A stretch of 64,000 nt of DNA from Longimicrobium sp. (GCF_036388275.1 NZ_DASVSF010000110.1:1-64000); one strand, 5' to 3'. Shown: positions 1 to 7,634, numbered from the stretch's first letter. Numbers and translations: made by a program. The notes: a model not told the origin generated them from the sequence alone.

Positions 1-162
1 GCTGCCGCCGTTTGAGCAAGGACTACGAGGGCCTGCCGGAGAGTAGCGAAGCATGGATCCATCTTGCGATGTCGGGTCTCATGCTCCGTCGGCTTCGGCC
101 AAGTTGACATTTCTCAACACCCTCTGAGGCCCAGGCGCACCAGCCCGCGACACATCCACAGC

Positions 163-262
163 CTGTCATCCTGAGGCCCAGGCGCGCCATACCGTCCCGC
201 AGCACATCCTTCGCGGGCCGAAGGATCTAGCCGCGGATGCTTCTCAGCCTGGGCGCGGTAGC
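163..262 (-). repeat. Dispersed repeat, copy 1 (inverted)
   Basis: Read on the minus strand, this stretch aligns with 2828-2928 on the plus strand. A perfectly shared core of about 30 bases begins GCATCCGCGGCTAGATCC, and a second shared block CCTGGGCCTCAGGATGA lies near the far end; the bases between are diverged. A truncated extra copy of the far end lies at about 122-142. Two inverted copies flank a block of five genes. No open frame or transposase is associated. Confidence 0.75.
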
Positions 263-340
263 GGTACGAATGCCCGAGATGCACCGTCCCGCGCTTCGGC
301 AGCCTCGGGCCCCATCCCCGCACGGGCGAATGAATTCGCT

Positions 341-391
341 GCAACAAAGACACGAAGTCCGCCTTCGCGGACTGGCTTGCTTTTGTGTTGC
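341..391. repeat. Small palindromic repeat with inner hairpin
   Basis: Outer arms GCAACAAAGA and TTTTGTGTTGC are imperfectly complementary. They enclose GAAGTCCGCCTTCGCGGACT at 354-373, which folds as a 7-bp stem (AGTCCGC / GCGGACT) with a four-base loop. The same 20-mer recurs at 2518-2537. This looks like a REP-type element rather than a terminator, because no T-tract follows. Confidence 0.6.
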
Positions 392-419
392 CTCTGTCGG
401 GGGGCGCGGCTCTGGTGCG

Positions 420-448
420 TTGTTTCCGCCGCTCGTGGCCGATATCAT
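420..448 (+). promoter_or_regulatory. Candidate sigma-70 promoter for the MaoC-type gene
   Basis: TTGTTT at 420-425 and TATCAT at 443-448 are separated by 17 bases, which predicts a transcript start near 455, about 44 bases before the ATG. The same pattern (TTGnnn, 17-18, TATCWT) occurs before four other genes in this window. Confidence 0.5.
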
Positions 449-498
449 CACGCGCGGTGGTGGGCCGCGTGGGATTCTCTCTCCGCTGGGATCGGCGC

Positions 499-918
499 AT
501 GTATTCTGACGAGGTGGTGGTGGGGCAGACGGCGGAGTTCCGGAAGACGGTGACGGAAACGGACGTGGTGCTGTTCGCGGGGATCACGGGCGACCTGAAT
601 CCCGCGCACATCGACGAGGTGGCGGCGTCGGCGAGCCGGTTCGGGGGGCGCATCGCGCATGGGATGCTCTCCGCCAGCTTCATCTCTACCGTGCTGGGTA
701 CGCGGCTTCCCGGGCCGGGCACCATCTACCTGGAGCAGTCGCTTCGCTTTACGGCGCCCGTGCGCATCGGCGATACGGTGACGGCGCGGGTGGAGGTGGC
801 AGAGCTGCTGCCCAAGCGGCGCGCACGGCTTACGACCACCGTCCTGAACCAGAACGGTGAGGCGGTGGTGGAGGGCGAGGCGCTGGTGATGGTTCCCGCG
901 CGCCCCGCCGCTGGCTGA
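499..918 (+). CDS. MaoC family (R)-specific enoyl-CoA hydratase-like protein
   Basis: A 139-residue single hot-dog-fold protein. The motif G-D-x-N-P-x-H at residues 31-37 supplies the Asp/His pair (D32, H37) that hydrates trans-2-enoyl-CoA to (R)-3-hydroxyacyl-CoA in PhaJ-type enzymes, and R-I-A-H-G-M follows at 51-56 as usual. Length matches PhaJ-like single-domain hydratases. I chose this ATG because the frame upstream translates repeat-rich sequence and runs over the candidate promoter. It stands alone and is followed by a strong terminator, so it is probably monocistronic. The physiological substrate (fatty acid breakdown, PHA supply or other acyl-CoA) cannot be told from the sequence. 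Confidence 0.85.
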   Translation: MYSDEVVVGQTAEFRKTVTETDVVLFAGITGDLNPAHIDEVAASASRFGGRIAHGMLSASFISTVLGTRLPGPGTIYLEQSLRFTAPVRIGDTVTARVEVAELLPKRRARLTTTVLNQNGEAVVEGEALVMVPARPAAG

Positions 919-940
919 TCCGCCGCTCCCGAAACGAGAA

Positions 941-972
941 GCGCCCCCGCCTAGCCGGCGGGGGCGCTTTTT
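941..972 (+). terminator. Intrinsic terminator after the MaoC-type gene
   Basis: GCGCCCCCGC (941-950) pairs perfectly with GCGGGGGCGC (958-967) across a seven-base loop and is followed by five Ts. It lies 22 bases after the hydratase stop. On the other strand it lies just past the end of the convergent lipoprotein gene, but without a T-tract in that direction. Confidence 0.85.
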
Positions 973-991
973 CCGGATTCCGCTGCAAGCG

Positions 992-1546
992 TCAGCGGGG
1001 GGCCTTGGAGCGGGCGGCGCTGAACGCGGGGGAGAGGTTGAACTCGACGGCACCGGCGTAGTCGGCCCGGAACGCGACGTCGACGACCACTTCGCTTCCG
1101 GCAATCGGCCTGTCGAACGAGTCCAGCTCCACCGCGCGGAACCGCGCCGTGCCGTCGACGTTGTCGGTCGTCACGTCCCTCAGGTTCATGGTGCCGCTGG
1201 TGGCCACGTAGAACCGCCCCTCGACGTCGATCTGCGCCACGACCCCGTTGTCGTACTCCAGGTCGGCGTTGTTGCGGATGGAGATGGAGCCTTCGCGGGC
1301 GAACTCGTCATCGGTGTTGTAGAACACGATCTCCGCGCCCTCCTCGAAGTCGTTCAGCACGATCAGGTCCTGGAAATCCCCGACCGAGCTGCCCGAGTAG
1401 GCATCGCCGCGCAGGCTGGCGCCCACGTCGCCCGACACGTCGCCCTCGAACTCACCCGGCCTCACGTCCTCGACGTTCGTTGAGCCGCGGTCGCACGCCG
1501 CGAGTGCAAAGGCGCAGACGAGCGCCGGGATCTTCAGCAGTTTCAT
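992..1546 (-). CDS. Putative lipoprotein of unknown function
   Basis: A 184-residue protein I do not recognise. The N-terminus is a lipoprotein signal: M-K-L-L-K-I-P-A followed by a hydrophobic stretch and L-A-A-C, so Cys18 is the predicted lipidated residue. The mature part is acidic (many Asp/Glu), probably mostly beta-strand, and has no recognisable catalytic motif. An upstream in-frame ATG six codons earlier is possible, but the one chosen has AAGAGG placed correctly before it. It converges on the MaoC-type gene. Its signal sequence resembles that of the lipoprotein at 3043-3624. Confidence 0.7.
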   Translation of the reverse strand: MKLLKIPALVCAFALAACDRGSTNVEDVRPGEFEGDVSGDVGASLRGDAYSGSSVGDFQDLIVLNDFEEGAEIVFYNTDDEFAREGSISIRNNADLEYDNGVVAQIDVEGRFYVATSGTMNLRDVTTDNVDGTARFRAVELDSFDRPIAGSEVVVDVAFRADYAGAVEFNLSPAFSAARSKAPR

Positions 1547-1767
1547 CGACCTCTTCTCCACCACGAGGGGGCCCCGAACTCGCGTGAAAGGGCCGGCTGC
1601 CCCCCCGCCCGCTCGGGTTGTCGGGTGCCGAAAATTGCAACGGCGATGCCGCCGCGCGGGCCACTGCTTTCGCCCGGGTGGCGGAGGCGTATCTTGTCGA
1701 GAGCGTCACACGGTTCCCGCCTGTCCCGGCGGTCAGAGCCGACGCACCCATCTCGCTCCATCCACCG

Positions 1768-2478
1768 ATGCCGCTTCTCACCCAAGGTCAGATCGTCGCG
1801 TTCGGCGGCGGCGGGTTCGCCATGGAGCCCGACAATCCGCTGCTGGACGACTACGTGCTGGGGCTTTGCCGCCGCTCGCGCCCGCGCGTGTGCCTGATCC
1901 CCACGGCCAGCGGCGATTCGTCCGCGTGGATCGACCGGTTCTATGCCTTGTTCGACGACGGACGTTGTGAGCCGACACACCTCGGCTTGTTCAGCCGCGG
2001 CGTGGACGACCTCTACGCGTTCCTTTCAGAGCAGGACGTGCTGTACGTCGGTGGCGGAAACACGGTGAACCTGCTGGCGGTGTGGCGCGCGCAGGGATTG
2101 GTGGAGGTGCTGCCCCGGGTGCTGGCGAACGGGACGATCGCGTGCGGGGTGAGCGCAGGTGGATTGTGCTGGTTCGAGCGAGGGATTACCGACTCGTACG
2201 GCCCGGGGCTGAACCCGCTGACGAACGGGTTAGGCTTTCTGCCGGGCAGCTTTTGCCCTCATTTCGACAGCGACTCGCGCCGGCCGCACGCGTTCCGGTC
2301 GTTCGTCCGCGAGAGTGGACACCCGGGACTCGCCGCGGAGGACGGTGTGGGGCTGCATTACGTCGACGGCGTGTTGACGAGGATCGTCTCGTCGCGGCCC
2401 GCGGCGCGCGCGTGGAGGTTCGAGCCGCGGGGCGGGGAGGTGGAGGTGGGGGAGATCGTGCCGGAGTACCTGGGGTAG
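1768..2478 (+). CDS. Peptidase E / cyanophycinase-like serine peptidase (S51)
   Basis: A 236-residue cytoplasmic protein of the S51 family, which cleaves Asp-X dipeptides (PepE) or related substrates. The nucleophile elbow is G-V-S-A-G-G with Ser129. The family motif Y-V-G-G-G-N-T lies at 93-99, and H165 in C-P-H-F-D is the likely catalytic histidine. The length matches E. coli PepE (about 229 residues). The frame stays open for 50 codons upstream, but homology to the family begins with the Q-I-V-A-F-G-G-G-G strand, so the ATG just before it is preferred. A TATCTT at 1690-1695 could be its -10 box, without a good -35. The gene is monocistronic, between two lipoprotein genes on the other strand. 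Confidence 0.85.
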   Translation: MPLLTQGQIVAFGGGGFAMEPDNPLLDDYVLGLCRRSRPRVCLIPTASGDSSAWIDRFYALFDDGRCEPTHLGLFSRGVDDLYAFLSEQDVLYVGGGNTVNLLAVWRAQGLVEVLPRVLANGTIACGVSAGGLCWFERGITDSYGPGLNPLTNGLGFLPGSFCPHFDSDSRRPHAFRSFVRESGHPGLAAEDGVGLHYVDGVLTRIVSSRPAARAWRFEPRGGEVEVGEIVPEYLG

Positions 2479-2517
2479 ACTGCGCTGGGGCGACTGAAGT
2501 CGCGGCAACCACGGCCC

Positions 2518-2537
2518 GAAGTCCGCCTTCGCGGACT
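2518..2537 (+). repeat. 20-mer hairpin repeat, second copy
   Basis: An exact copy of GAAGTCCGCCTTCGCGGACT found at 354-373. It is preceded by another short inverted repeat, GCGACT-GAAGTCGC. Sequence like this recurs in intergenic regions of Longimicrobium-type genomes, as far as I recall. Confidence 0.7.
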
Positions 2538-2687
2538 GTACGGGAGAGTTCAGCGCGCGTGGCGAGGTATCGACCCGGAGCAGATGAATCTGCCGCTCCG
2601 CCGCAACATGGGCGGGAAGCCTCCCAAAGGCGCGGGAGCGGTTCAACGGCACGTGCGCCCGCACCTACCGGAGCGCAATCGAATTCT

Positions 2688-2720
2688 CCCCTCTCCGCAT
2701 GCGCAGCATGCGGGGAGGGG
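2688..2720. repeat. 15-bp inverted repeat (hairpin)
   Basis: CCCCTCTCCGCATGC at 2688-2702 pairs with GCATGCGGGGAGGGG at 2706-2720 with one G-A mismatch and a three-base loop. A G-rich run follows. Function is unknown; no T-tract is present. Confidence 0.5.
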
Positions 2721-2827
2721 CCGGGGGAGGGGCCCGCCGGGGACTGCGCCGGACCGGCCGAAATGTACCACACCTCGCCTGCCAAGCCTGGGCGGACACC
2801 GCGGCCGAGGCCTCGGCCTGTGTGACC

Positions 2828-2928
2828 GCTGCCGCGCCTGGGCTGAGATGCATCCGCGGCTAGATCCTTCGGCCCGCGACGGAGGTGCCGTGGGCCAATT
2901 CGGTGCGCCTGGGCCTCAGGATGAGAGG
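2828..2928 (+). repeat. Dispersed repeat, copy 2
   Basis: This is the plus-strand copy of the repeat whose inverted copy lies at 163-262. The core of about 30 identical bases sits near 2850-2879, and the second block CCTGGGCCTCAGGATGA lies near 2908-2924. Confidence 0.75.
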
Positions 2929-2976
2929 TCGCGGTGCGCGCCGATGTCCTCGATGCGCACCCAGGTCTGGTGTGTA

Positions 2977-3009
2977 CCCCCTCTCCCACGCTGTTTGTGG
3001 GAGAGGGGG
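2977..3009 (-). terminator. Strong hairpin past the lipoprotein gene
   Basis: CCCCCTCTCCCAC (2977-2989) pairs perfectly with GTGGGAGAGGGGG (2997-3009) around a seven-base loop. It lies 33 bases past the stop of the minus-strand lipoprotein gene, so it could end that transcript or protect its 3' end. There is no T-tract, and similar C/G-rich hairpins may be repeats in this genome, so the terminator role is uncertain. Confidence 0.4.
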
Positions 3010-3042
3010 CACGCGTGTCAGCGCGGCCGGGTGAGGGGCCCT

Positions 3043-3624
3043 CTACTCGGGCAGCTCGACCAGCGCGACGTCGAAGGTGCCGCCGGTCATCTCCAGCACG
3101 GGCTGCTGGCCGGGCGCCGCCGGGCTGTAGCAGTGCAGCGTGCCCGAGAACTTCCCTCGCACCCGGTCCGCCGCGCTCGACGTCACCTCCACGTTCCCCG
3201 CCACCGAGACGCACACCCACGTGGGAACCCCTCCCGTGGACGTGCCCAGGCTGAACGCTACGCCCGCGCAGTGGTCGCCCTCGCACGCCGCGCCCGCCGA
3301 ATACGTGCCCACGCCCGAGCCGGGGAAGTGGACGGCCACCTGGTCGTACGATTCGCCGGAAAGCGGAACGATGCCGAACGCCAGCACCTGGTCGGGATCG
3401 TCGCTCCGGGTGCCCGCCGCCCACTGGCGGTCCGTGCCGCCCGTGGGAAGGGGCGCGCCCTTCGCCTGGAAGGTGCCCGCGAGCGTGCTGTTGGCGCTGG
3501 TGTAGGTGAAGCGGACTTCGCCCGCGGCGGGGTTTTCGCCGGGGCCGGACGGGGTCTCGCCGCAGGCCGCGGCGACAGATACGAGCAGGGCCGCGAACAC
3601 GGCCGGGATCTTCGAGATGTTCAT
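3043..3624 (-). CDS. Putative lipoprotein of unknown function
   Basis: A 193-residue protein I do not recognise. The signal M-N-I-S-K-I-P-A-V-F-A-A-L-L-V-S-V-A-A-A-C gives a predicted lipidated Cys21. A short Gly/Pro-rich linker follows, then a probably all-beta domain with several Cys (G-A-A-C-E-G-D-H-C, W-V-C-V, L-H-C-Y) that could form disulfides in the periplasm. It shares the K-I-P-A signal style with the lipoprotein at 992-1546, but the mature domains look unrelated. It lies upstream of the large locus and is transcribed away from it. A strong hairpin lies just past its end. Confidence 0.7.
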   Translation of the reverse strand: MNISKIPAVFAALLVSVAAACGETPSGPGENPAAGEVRFTYTSANSTLAGTFQAKGAPLPTGGTDRQWAAGTRSDDPDQVLAFGIVPLSGESYDQVAVHFPGSGVGTYSAGAACEGDHCAGVAFSLGTSTGGVPTWVCVSVAGNVEVTSSAADRVRGKFSGTLHCYSPAAPGQQPVLEMTGGTFDVALVELPE

Positions 3625-3740
3625 GGTCGGGTGTGCCGCACCGGGGGTAGCTGGTGCGCCGCGGCCCTGGTGCCCCGGCGCTCCGCAAAGCTGCGGGGGA
3701 AGCGCGGGCGGCGCATGGGAAACCTGACCCGGTAGAAAGC

Positions 3741-3777
3741 AGAACGGCCGCGCATCCGAAAGATGCGCGGCCGTTCT
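3741..3777 (-). terminator. Terminator hairpin for rpmB
   Basis: AGAACGGCCGCGCATC (3741-3756) and its exact complement (3762-3777) form a perfect 16-bp stem with a five-base loop, 36 bases after the rpmB stop. On the minus strand the bases just past the stem are GCTTTC, a weak U-rich tail. Confidence 0.75.
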
Positions 3778-3813
3778 GGTCGTACGTCCTGCGGTGTGGC
3801 CTGCCGAAAGCCC

Positions 3814-4005
3814 TCAGCCCGCCTTGCGGATCTTGCCAGCCGAGATGCAGCTCGTGCAAACGCGGACACGCTTGTGCGTGCCGTTGTCGGTCACGATCCG
3901 GGCAGGCTGGAGGTTGGGACGCCAGACACGCTTGGTCTTGTTGTTCGCGTGGCTGACGTTGTTCCCGCTGCGCGGGCCCTTTCCGCAGACGGCGCAAAAA
4001 GCCAT
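3814..4005 (-). CDS. rpmB: 50S ribosomal protein L28
   Basis: A 63-residue L28 of the large ribosomal subunit. It begins M-A-F-C-A-V-C-G-K and carries two CxxC pairs (C4/C7 and C50/C53), the zinc-binding (C+) form. The conserved G-N-x-V-S-H-A-x-x-K-T-K-R-x-W-x-P-N-L-Q segment is intact. An upstream in-frame Met exists, but AGGAGA lies seven bases before the chosen ATG. The gene has its own promoter (4056-4084) and terminator (3741-3777), so it is monocistronic. No rpmG is next to it. Confidence 0.97.
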   Translation of the reverse strand: MAFCAVCGKGPRSGNNVSHANNKTKRVWRPNLQPARIVTDNGTHKRVRVCTSCISAGKIRKAG

Positions 4006-4055
4006 CGGAAGTCTCCTGTAGCCGTACCTTGGTTCCAAACAGTGCGAAGCCGGGA

Positions 4056-4084
4056 AAGATAGGGCACTCCGGGTGTTTGGTCAA
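4056..4084 (-). promoter_or_regulatory. Promoter of rpmB
   Basis: On the minus strand TTGACC (4084-4079) and TATCTT (4061-4056) are 17 bases apart, which predicts a start near 4049 and a leader of about 44 bases. Because rpmB must be well expressed, this is the best-supported example of the TTGnnn-17/18-TATCWT pattern in the window. Confidence 0.7.
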
Positions 4085-4107
4085 CCCGTGCCCGCCGTCC
4101 GCTTACG

Positions 4108-4136
4108 TTGACTCACATGACGCGCGGGTTTAGCTT
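4108..4136 (+). promoter_or_regulatory. Candidate promoter of the polysaccharide locus
   Basis: TTGACT (4108-4113) and TAGCTT (4131-4136) are separated by 17 bases, 64 bases before the gmd ATG. It is arranged back to back with the rpmB promoter. The -10 box is weak (3/6), but it is the only fair candidate before gmd. Confidence 0.45.
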
Positions 4137-4199
4137 TCCGGGCTGCCCACCGACTCTGGCCGCGCGGGCACGCGGGACTCATTTGCCACCCCATGGGAC

Positions 4200-5180
4200 A
4201 TGAAGACAGCACTGATCACCGGCATCACCGGCCAGGACGGAAGCTACCTGGCCGAGCTGCTGCTGGAGAAGGGATACAAGGTATACGGGCTGGTGCGCCG
4301 CAGCTCCACCGTCACCTTCGAGCGCATCCAGCACATCCAGGACCGCCTGGAGCTCGTGTCGGGCGACCTGACCGACCAGAACTCGCTGTTCTACGCCCTG
4401 GAGGAAAGCCGCCCCGACGAGGTGTACAACCTGGCCGCGCAGTCGTTCGTGCAGACCTCGTGGACGCAGCCCGTGCTCACCGGCGACGTCACCGGGCTGG
4501 GCGTCACGCGCATGCTGGAGGCCATCCGCATCTTCGACCGCGAGCGCCGCATCCGCTTCTACCAGGCGTCGTCGTCGGAGATGTTCGGCAAGGTGCAGGC
4601 GGTGCCGCAGGACGAGAACACGCACTTTTATCCGCGCTCGCCGTACGGCGTGGCCAAGGTGTACGGCCACTGGGCCACGGTGAACTACCGTGAAAGCTAC
4701 GGGATGTACGCCGTCAGCGGCATCCTGTTCAACCACGAGTCGCCCCGGCGCGGGCTGGAGTTCGTCACCCGCAAGGTGACGGACGGGGCCGCGCGCATCA
4801 AGCTGGGGCTGGCCACCGAGCTTCGCCTGGGCAACCTGGACGCGCAGCGCGACTGGGGCTTCGCCGGCGACTACGTGCGCGCCATGCACCTGATGCTTCA
4901 GCCGGACCAGCCCGACGACTACGTGGTGGCCACGGGCGAAACCCACACCGTGCAGCGGCTGGTGGAGCTGGCGTTCGGCGCGGTGGGGCTGGACTGGCGC
5001 GAGCACGTGTCGCTGGACCCCCGCTTCATGCGCCCGGCCGAGGTGGACCTGCTGGTGGGCGATCCGTCCAAGGCGAAGCGCGAGCTGGGATGGGAGCCCG
5101 AGGTGGGCTTCGAGGCGCTGGTGACCATGATGGTGGACGCCGACCTGGAGCGCCATCGCGGCGCCGCGTCCACCGGCTGA
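4200..5180 (+). CDS. gmd: GDP-mannose 4,6-dehydratase
   Basis: A 326-residue cytoplasmic short-chain dehydrogenase that converts GDP-D-mannose to GDP-4-keto-6-deoxy-D-mannose. Visible hallmarks are the NADP-binding G-I-T-G-Q-D-G-S (8-15), the catalytic S-S-S-E-M-F-G (124-130), Y149-xxx-K153 and the family signature N-H-E-S-P-R-R-G from residue 178. Length and motifs match Gmd throughout. It is the first gene of the plus-strand locus, and a reductase follows four bases after its stop. With that enzyme the product is probably GDP-D-rhamnose. No GDP-mannose pyrophosphorylase is seen in the window, so GDP-mannose must come from elsewhere. Confidence 0.95.
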   Translation: MKTALITGITGQDGSYLAELLLEKGYKVYGLVRRSSTVTFERIQHIQDRLELVSGDLTDQNSLFYALEESRPDEVYNLAAQSFVQTSWTQPVLTGDVTGLGVTRMLEAIRIFDRERRIRFYQASSSEMFGKVQAVPQDENTHFYPRSPYGVAKVYGHWATVNYRESYGMYAVSGILFNHESPRRGLEFVTRKVTDGAARIKLGLATELRLGNLDAQRDWGFAGDYVRAMHLMLQPDQPDDYVVATGETHTVQRLVELAFGAVGLDWREHVSLDPRFMRPAEVDLLVGDPSKAKRELGWEPEVGFEALVTMMVDADLERHRGAASTG

Positions 5181-5184
5181 TCGC

Positions 5185-6120
5185 GTGCGGGTCCTGGTAA
5201 CCGGCGCGGCGGGGTTCGCGGGCACCTGGCTGGTGCGGGCGCTGCTGGCGGACGGGCACACCGTGGTGGCCACCCGGCAGGAAGGCCACCCGTCGCCCGC
5301 CGACGGTGGCGACGTGGAGTGGATTCCCCTGGACGTCACCTCCGCCGAAAGCGTCGAGGCGGCCGTCGCGCGCGCCGCGCCCGAGCAGGTGTACCACCTT
5401 GCGGGGCAGGCGTCCGTCGCCGGCTCGTTCAGCGACCCGCTGGGCACCTGGGACGTGAACGCCACCGGCACCCTGCGGCTGGCCCGGGCGCTCCCCGCCG
5501 AGGCGCGCCTGCTGGTGGTGAGCTCGGCCGAGGTGTACGGGGTGGTGCCCGAGGACGAGCAGCCCATCCGCGAGGACCGGCCGCTACAGCCGTGCAACCC
5601 GTACGCGGCCAGCAAGGCGGCGGCCGAGATGGCGGCGCTGCAGGCGCCGGGGCCGGTGGTGGTCGCCCGCTCGTTCAACCACACGGGCCCGGGGCAGGAC
5701 GAGCGCTTCGCCCTGGCCAGCTTCGCCCGCCAGCTCGCGCAGATCCGCGAGGGGCGCGGCGAGCCCGTGCTGCGCGTGGGGAACCTGTCCGCGCGCCGCG
5801 ACCTGCTCGACGTGCGCGACGTGGCCCGGGCGTACGTGCGGCTGATGAACGAGGGGGAGGCCGGCCAGGCCTACAACGTCTGCTCCGGCCACGCGGTCGC
5901 CATGAGCGACGCCGTCGAGCAGCTGATCGCCCTGTCGGGCACGGGCGCCCGGCTGGAGGTAGACCCGGAGCGCGTACGGCCCGTGGACGTGCCGCTGCTG
6001 TGCGGCAGCGGCGCACGGCTGCGGGCGCTGGGGTGGGCGCCGGAGATCGCCTTCCGCGACACGCTGGCGGAACTGCTGGAGTCGCACGCCCAGGCGCTTC
6101 GCGCGGGGACGGCGGCGTGA
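5185..6120 (+). CDS. rmd: GDP-4-keto-6-deoxy-D-mannose reductase-like SDR
   Basis: A 311-residue extended short-chain dehydrogenase starting at GTG. It has G-A-A-G-F-A-G (7-13), S-S-A-E-V-Y-G (113-119) and Y140-xxx-K144. N-H-T-G-P-G-Q (165-171) is typical of RMD, the reductase that makes GDP-D-rhamnose from the Gmd product. The four-base gap after gmd supports that step. GDP-6-deoxy-D-talose synthesis by the same family is the main alternative, because stereochemistry cannot be read from the sequence. Its stop overlaps the start of the CobA-HemD gene (GTGA), so an unrelated pathway is translationally coupled to it. Confidence 0.85.
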   Translation: MRVLVTGAAGFAGTWLVRALLADGHTVVATRQEGHPSPADGGDVEWIPLDVTSAESVEAAVARAAPEQVYHLAGQASVAGSFSDPLGTWDVNATGTLRLARALPAEARLLVVSSAEVYGVVPEDEQPIREDRPLQPCNPYAASKAAAEMAALQAPGPVVVARSFNHTGPGQDERFALASFARQLAQIREGRGEPVLRVGNLSARRDLLDVRDVARAYVRLMNEGEAGQAYNVCSGHAVAMSDAVEQLIALSGTGARLEVDPERVRPVDVPLLCGSGARLRALGWAPEIAFRDTLAELLESHAQALRAGTAA

Positions 6121-7634
6121 CGGGTACCGTCTATCTCGTGGGCGCCGGGCCGGGCGACCCCGGCCTGCTGACGCTGCGCGCCGCCGAGCTGATCGCCCGG
6201 GCCGACGTGCTGGTGTACGACGCCCTGGTCAGCCCCGCCATCCTGGAGCGCGCCACCGCCCCCCGCCGCATCTACGTGGGCAAGCGGGGGGGCGAGCACA
6301 GCCGCACGCAGGACGAGATCAACGACATCCTGGTGGAGCTGGCCCGCGAGCACCGCTGCGTGGTGCGGCTGAAGGGCGGCGACCCGTTCGTCTTCGGGCG
6401 GGGCGGGGAAGAGGCGCTGATCCTGGCCCGGGCCGGCGTTCCGTTCGAGGTGGTTCCCGGCGTCACGGCGGGGATCGCCGCGCCGGCGTACGCGGGAATC
6501 CCCGTCACCCAGCGGGGGATGGCCGCCAGCGTGGCGTTCGTCACCGGGCATGAGGACCCCACCAAGGCCGAGACCGACGTCGACTGGGCGCACCTGGCCC
6601 GCGGCGTGGGCACGGTGGTCTTCTACATGGGCGTGGGGCGGATGGCGGAGAACTTCCGCCGCCTGGTGGAGGCCGGCCGCGCCGCGGACACCCCGGCGGC
6701 GGCCATCGAGTGGGGAACGTACCCCCGCCAGCGCACCGTCACGGGCACGCTGGCGACGCTGCCGGACATCGCCCGGGAGGCGGGGATCGGCGCCCCGTCG
6801 CTGATCGTCGTGGGCGAGGTGGCGTCCCTTCGGGATCAACTCGCGTGGTGGGACCGCCGGCCCCTGTCGGGAAAGCGCATCGTGGTCACCCGCGCCCGGG
6901 CGCAGGCCAGCGAGTTCGCGGCCGCGCTGGAGGCGCTGGGCGCCGAGACGGTGCAGTTCCCCACCGTCCGCATCGATCCGCCGGCAGACCCGGAGCCGCT
7001 GCGCCGCGCCGCCGCCGGGGCGGGGTCGTTCCACTGGATCGTCTTCACCAGCGCCAACGGCGTCCAGCACTTCTGGGCCGCGCTGGAAGAGGGTGGAGGT
7101 GACGCGCGCAGCCTGGCCGGAGTCAGGGTGTGCGCCATCGGCCCGGCAACGGCCGCGGCGCTGAAGGAGCGGGGCGTGCGCGCGGACCTGGTCCCGGGCG
7201 AGTACGTGGGCGAGGCGGCGGCCGAGGCGCTGCTGGCCGCCGGCCCCGTCGGCGGCCTGCGGATCCTTCTGCCCCGCGCCGACCTCGCCCGCGCCGCGGT
7301 TCCCGACCGGCTGCGCGCCGCGGGAGCCGACGTGGTGGAGGTGGAGGCGTACCGGACGGTGCAGGACGGCGCGGGGGCGGACACCGTCCGGCGGATGCTG
7401 GAGCGGGGCGAGGTGGACGCCGTGACGTTCACGGCCGCCTCCACCGTCAGGAACTTCGTCCAGCTGGTGGGTGCCGGCACCGGGGGGGCGCTGGTGGCGT
7501 CAATCGGACCGGTGACCTCGGCGGCGGCGCGCGAGTTGGGGCTGCAGGTGGACGTGGAGGCGGCGGAATACACCATCCCGGGGCTGCTCGCGGCGATTCG
7601 CGAGCGGCTGGGGAGCCAGAGCGGGACTGCATGA
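6117..7634 (+). CDS. cobA-hemD: Uroporphyrinogen-III C-methyltransferase / uroporphyrinogen-III synthase fusion
   Basis: A 505-residue bifunctional protein of tetrapyrrole synthesis. Residues 1 to about 245 are a SUMT (CobA-type) domain with G-A-G-P-G-D-P (9-15) and R-L-K-G-G-D-P-F-V-F-G-R-G-G-E-E, which methylates uroporphyrinogen III to precorrin-2. From about residue 250 (K-R-I-V-V-T-R) to the end is a HemD domain, which closes hydroxymethylbilane to uroporphyrinogen III. Fusions of this kind are known in several phyla. Its GTG start overlaps the rmd stop and its stop overlaps the next ATG, so it sits inside a coupled run with sugar and outer-membrane genes. No hemC or hemA lies in the window. 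Confidence 0.93.
   Translation: MTGTVYLVGAGPGDPGLLTLRAAELIARADVLVYDALVSPAILERATAPRRIYVGKRGGEHSRTQDEINDILVELAREHRCVVRLKGGDPFVFGRGGEEALILARAGVPFEVVPGVTAGIAAPAYAGIPVTQRGMAASVAFVTGHEDPTKAETDVDWAHLARGVGTVVFYMGVGRMAENFRRLVEAGRAADTPAAAIEWGTYPRQRTVTGTLATLPDIAREAGIGAPSLIVVGEVASLRDQLAWWDRRPLSGKRIVVTRARAQASEFAAALEALGAETVQFPTVRIDPPADPEPLRRAAAGAGSFHWIVFTSANGVQHFWAALEEGGGDARSLAGVRVCAIGPATAAALKERGVRADLVPGEYVGEAAAEALLAAGPVGGLRILLPRADLARAAVPDRLRAAGADVVEVEAYRTVQDGAGADTVRRMLERGEVDAVTFTAASTVRNFVQLVGAGTGGALVASIGPVTSAAARELGLQVDVEAAEYTIPGLLAAIRERLGSQSGTA

Larger units (their letters stand above)
1..419. other. Gene-free, repeat-bearing region
   Basis: No reading frame here looks coding: the open frames are arginine- and proline-rich GC shadows without recognisable domains. 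The stretch carries part of a dispersed repeat (163-262, with a second partial copy of its end near 122-142) and a small imperfect palindrome (341-391). It ends at a candidate promoter for the MaoC-type gene. Confidence 0.6.
2479..3042. other. Gene-free, repeat- and hairpin-rich gap
   Basis: No credible gene. The gap contains the second copy of the 20-mer hairpin (2518-2537), a 15-bp hairpin with one mismatch (2688-2720), the second copy of the dispersed repeat (2828-2928) and a perfect 13-bp hairpin (2977-3009). Confidence 0.65.

Noticed and set aside
1664..1695. Promoter before the peptidase E gene (TATCTT at 1690)
   Set aside because: The -10 box fits the local pattern, but no TTG-type -35 lies at 17-18 bases. 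I mention it in the gene entry only.
2186..4084. A 632-codon open frame on the minus strand across several gaps
   Set aside because: It runs through repeats, the peptidase gene and rpmB in the wrong frame. The composition is Arg/Pro/Gly-rich and lacks any domain.
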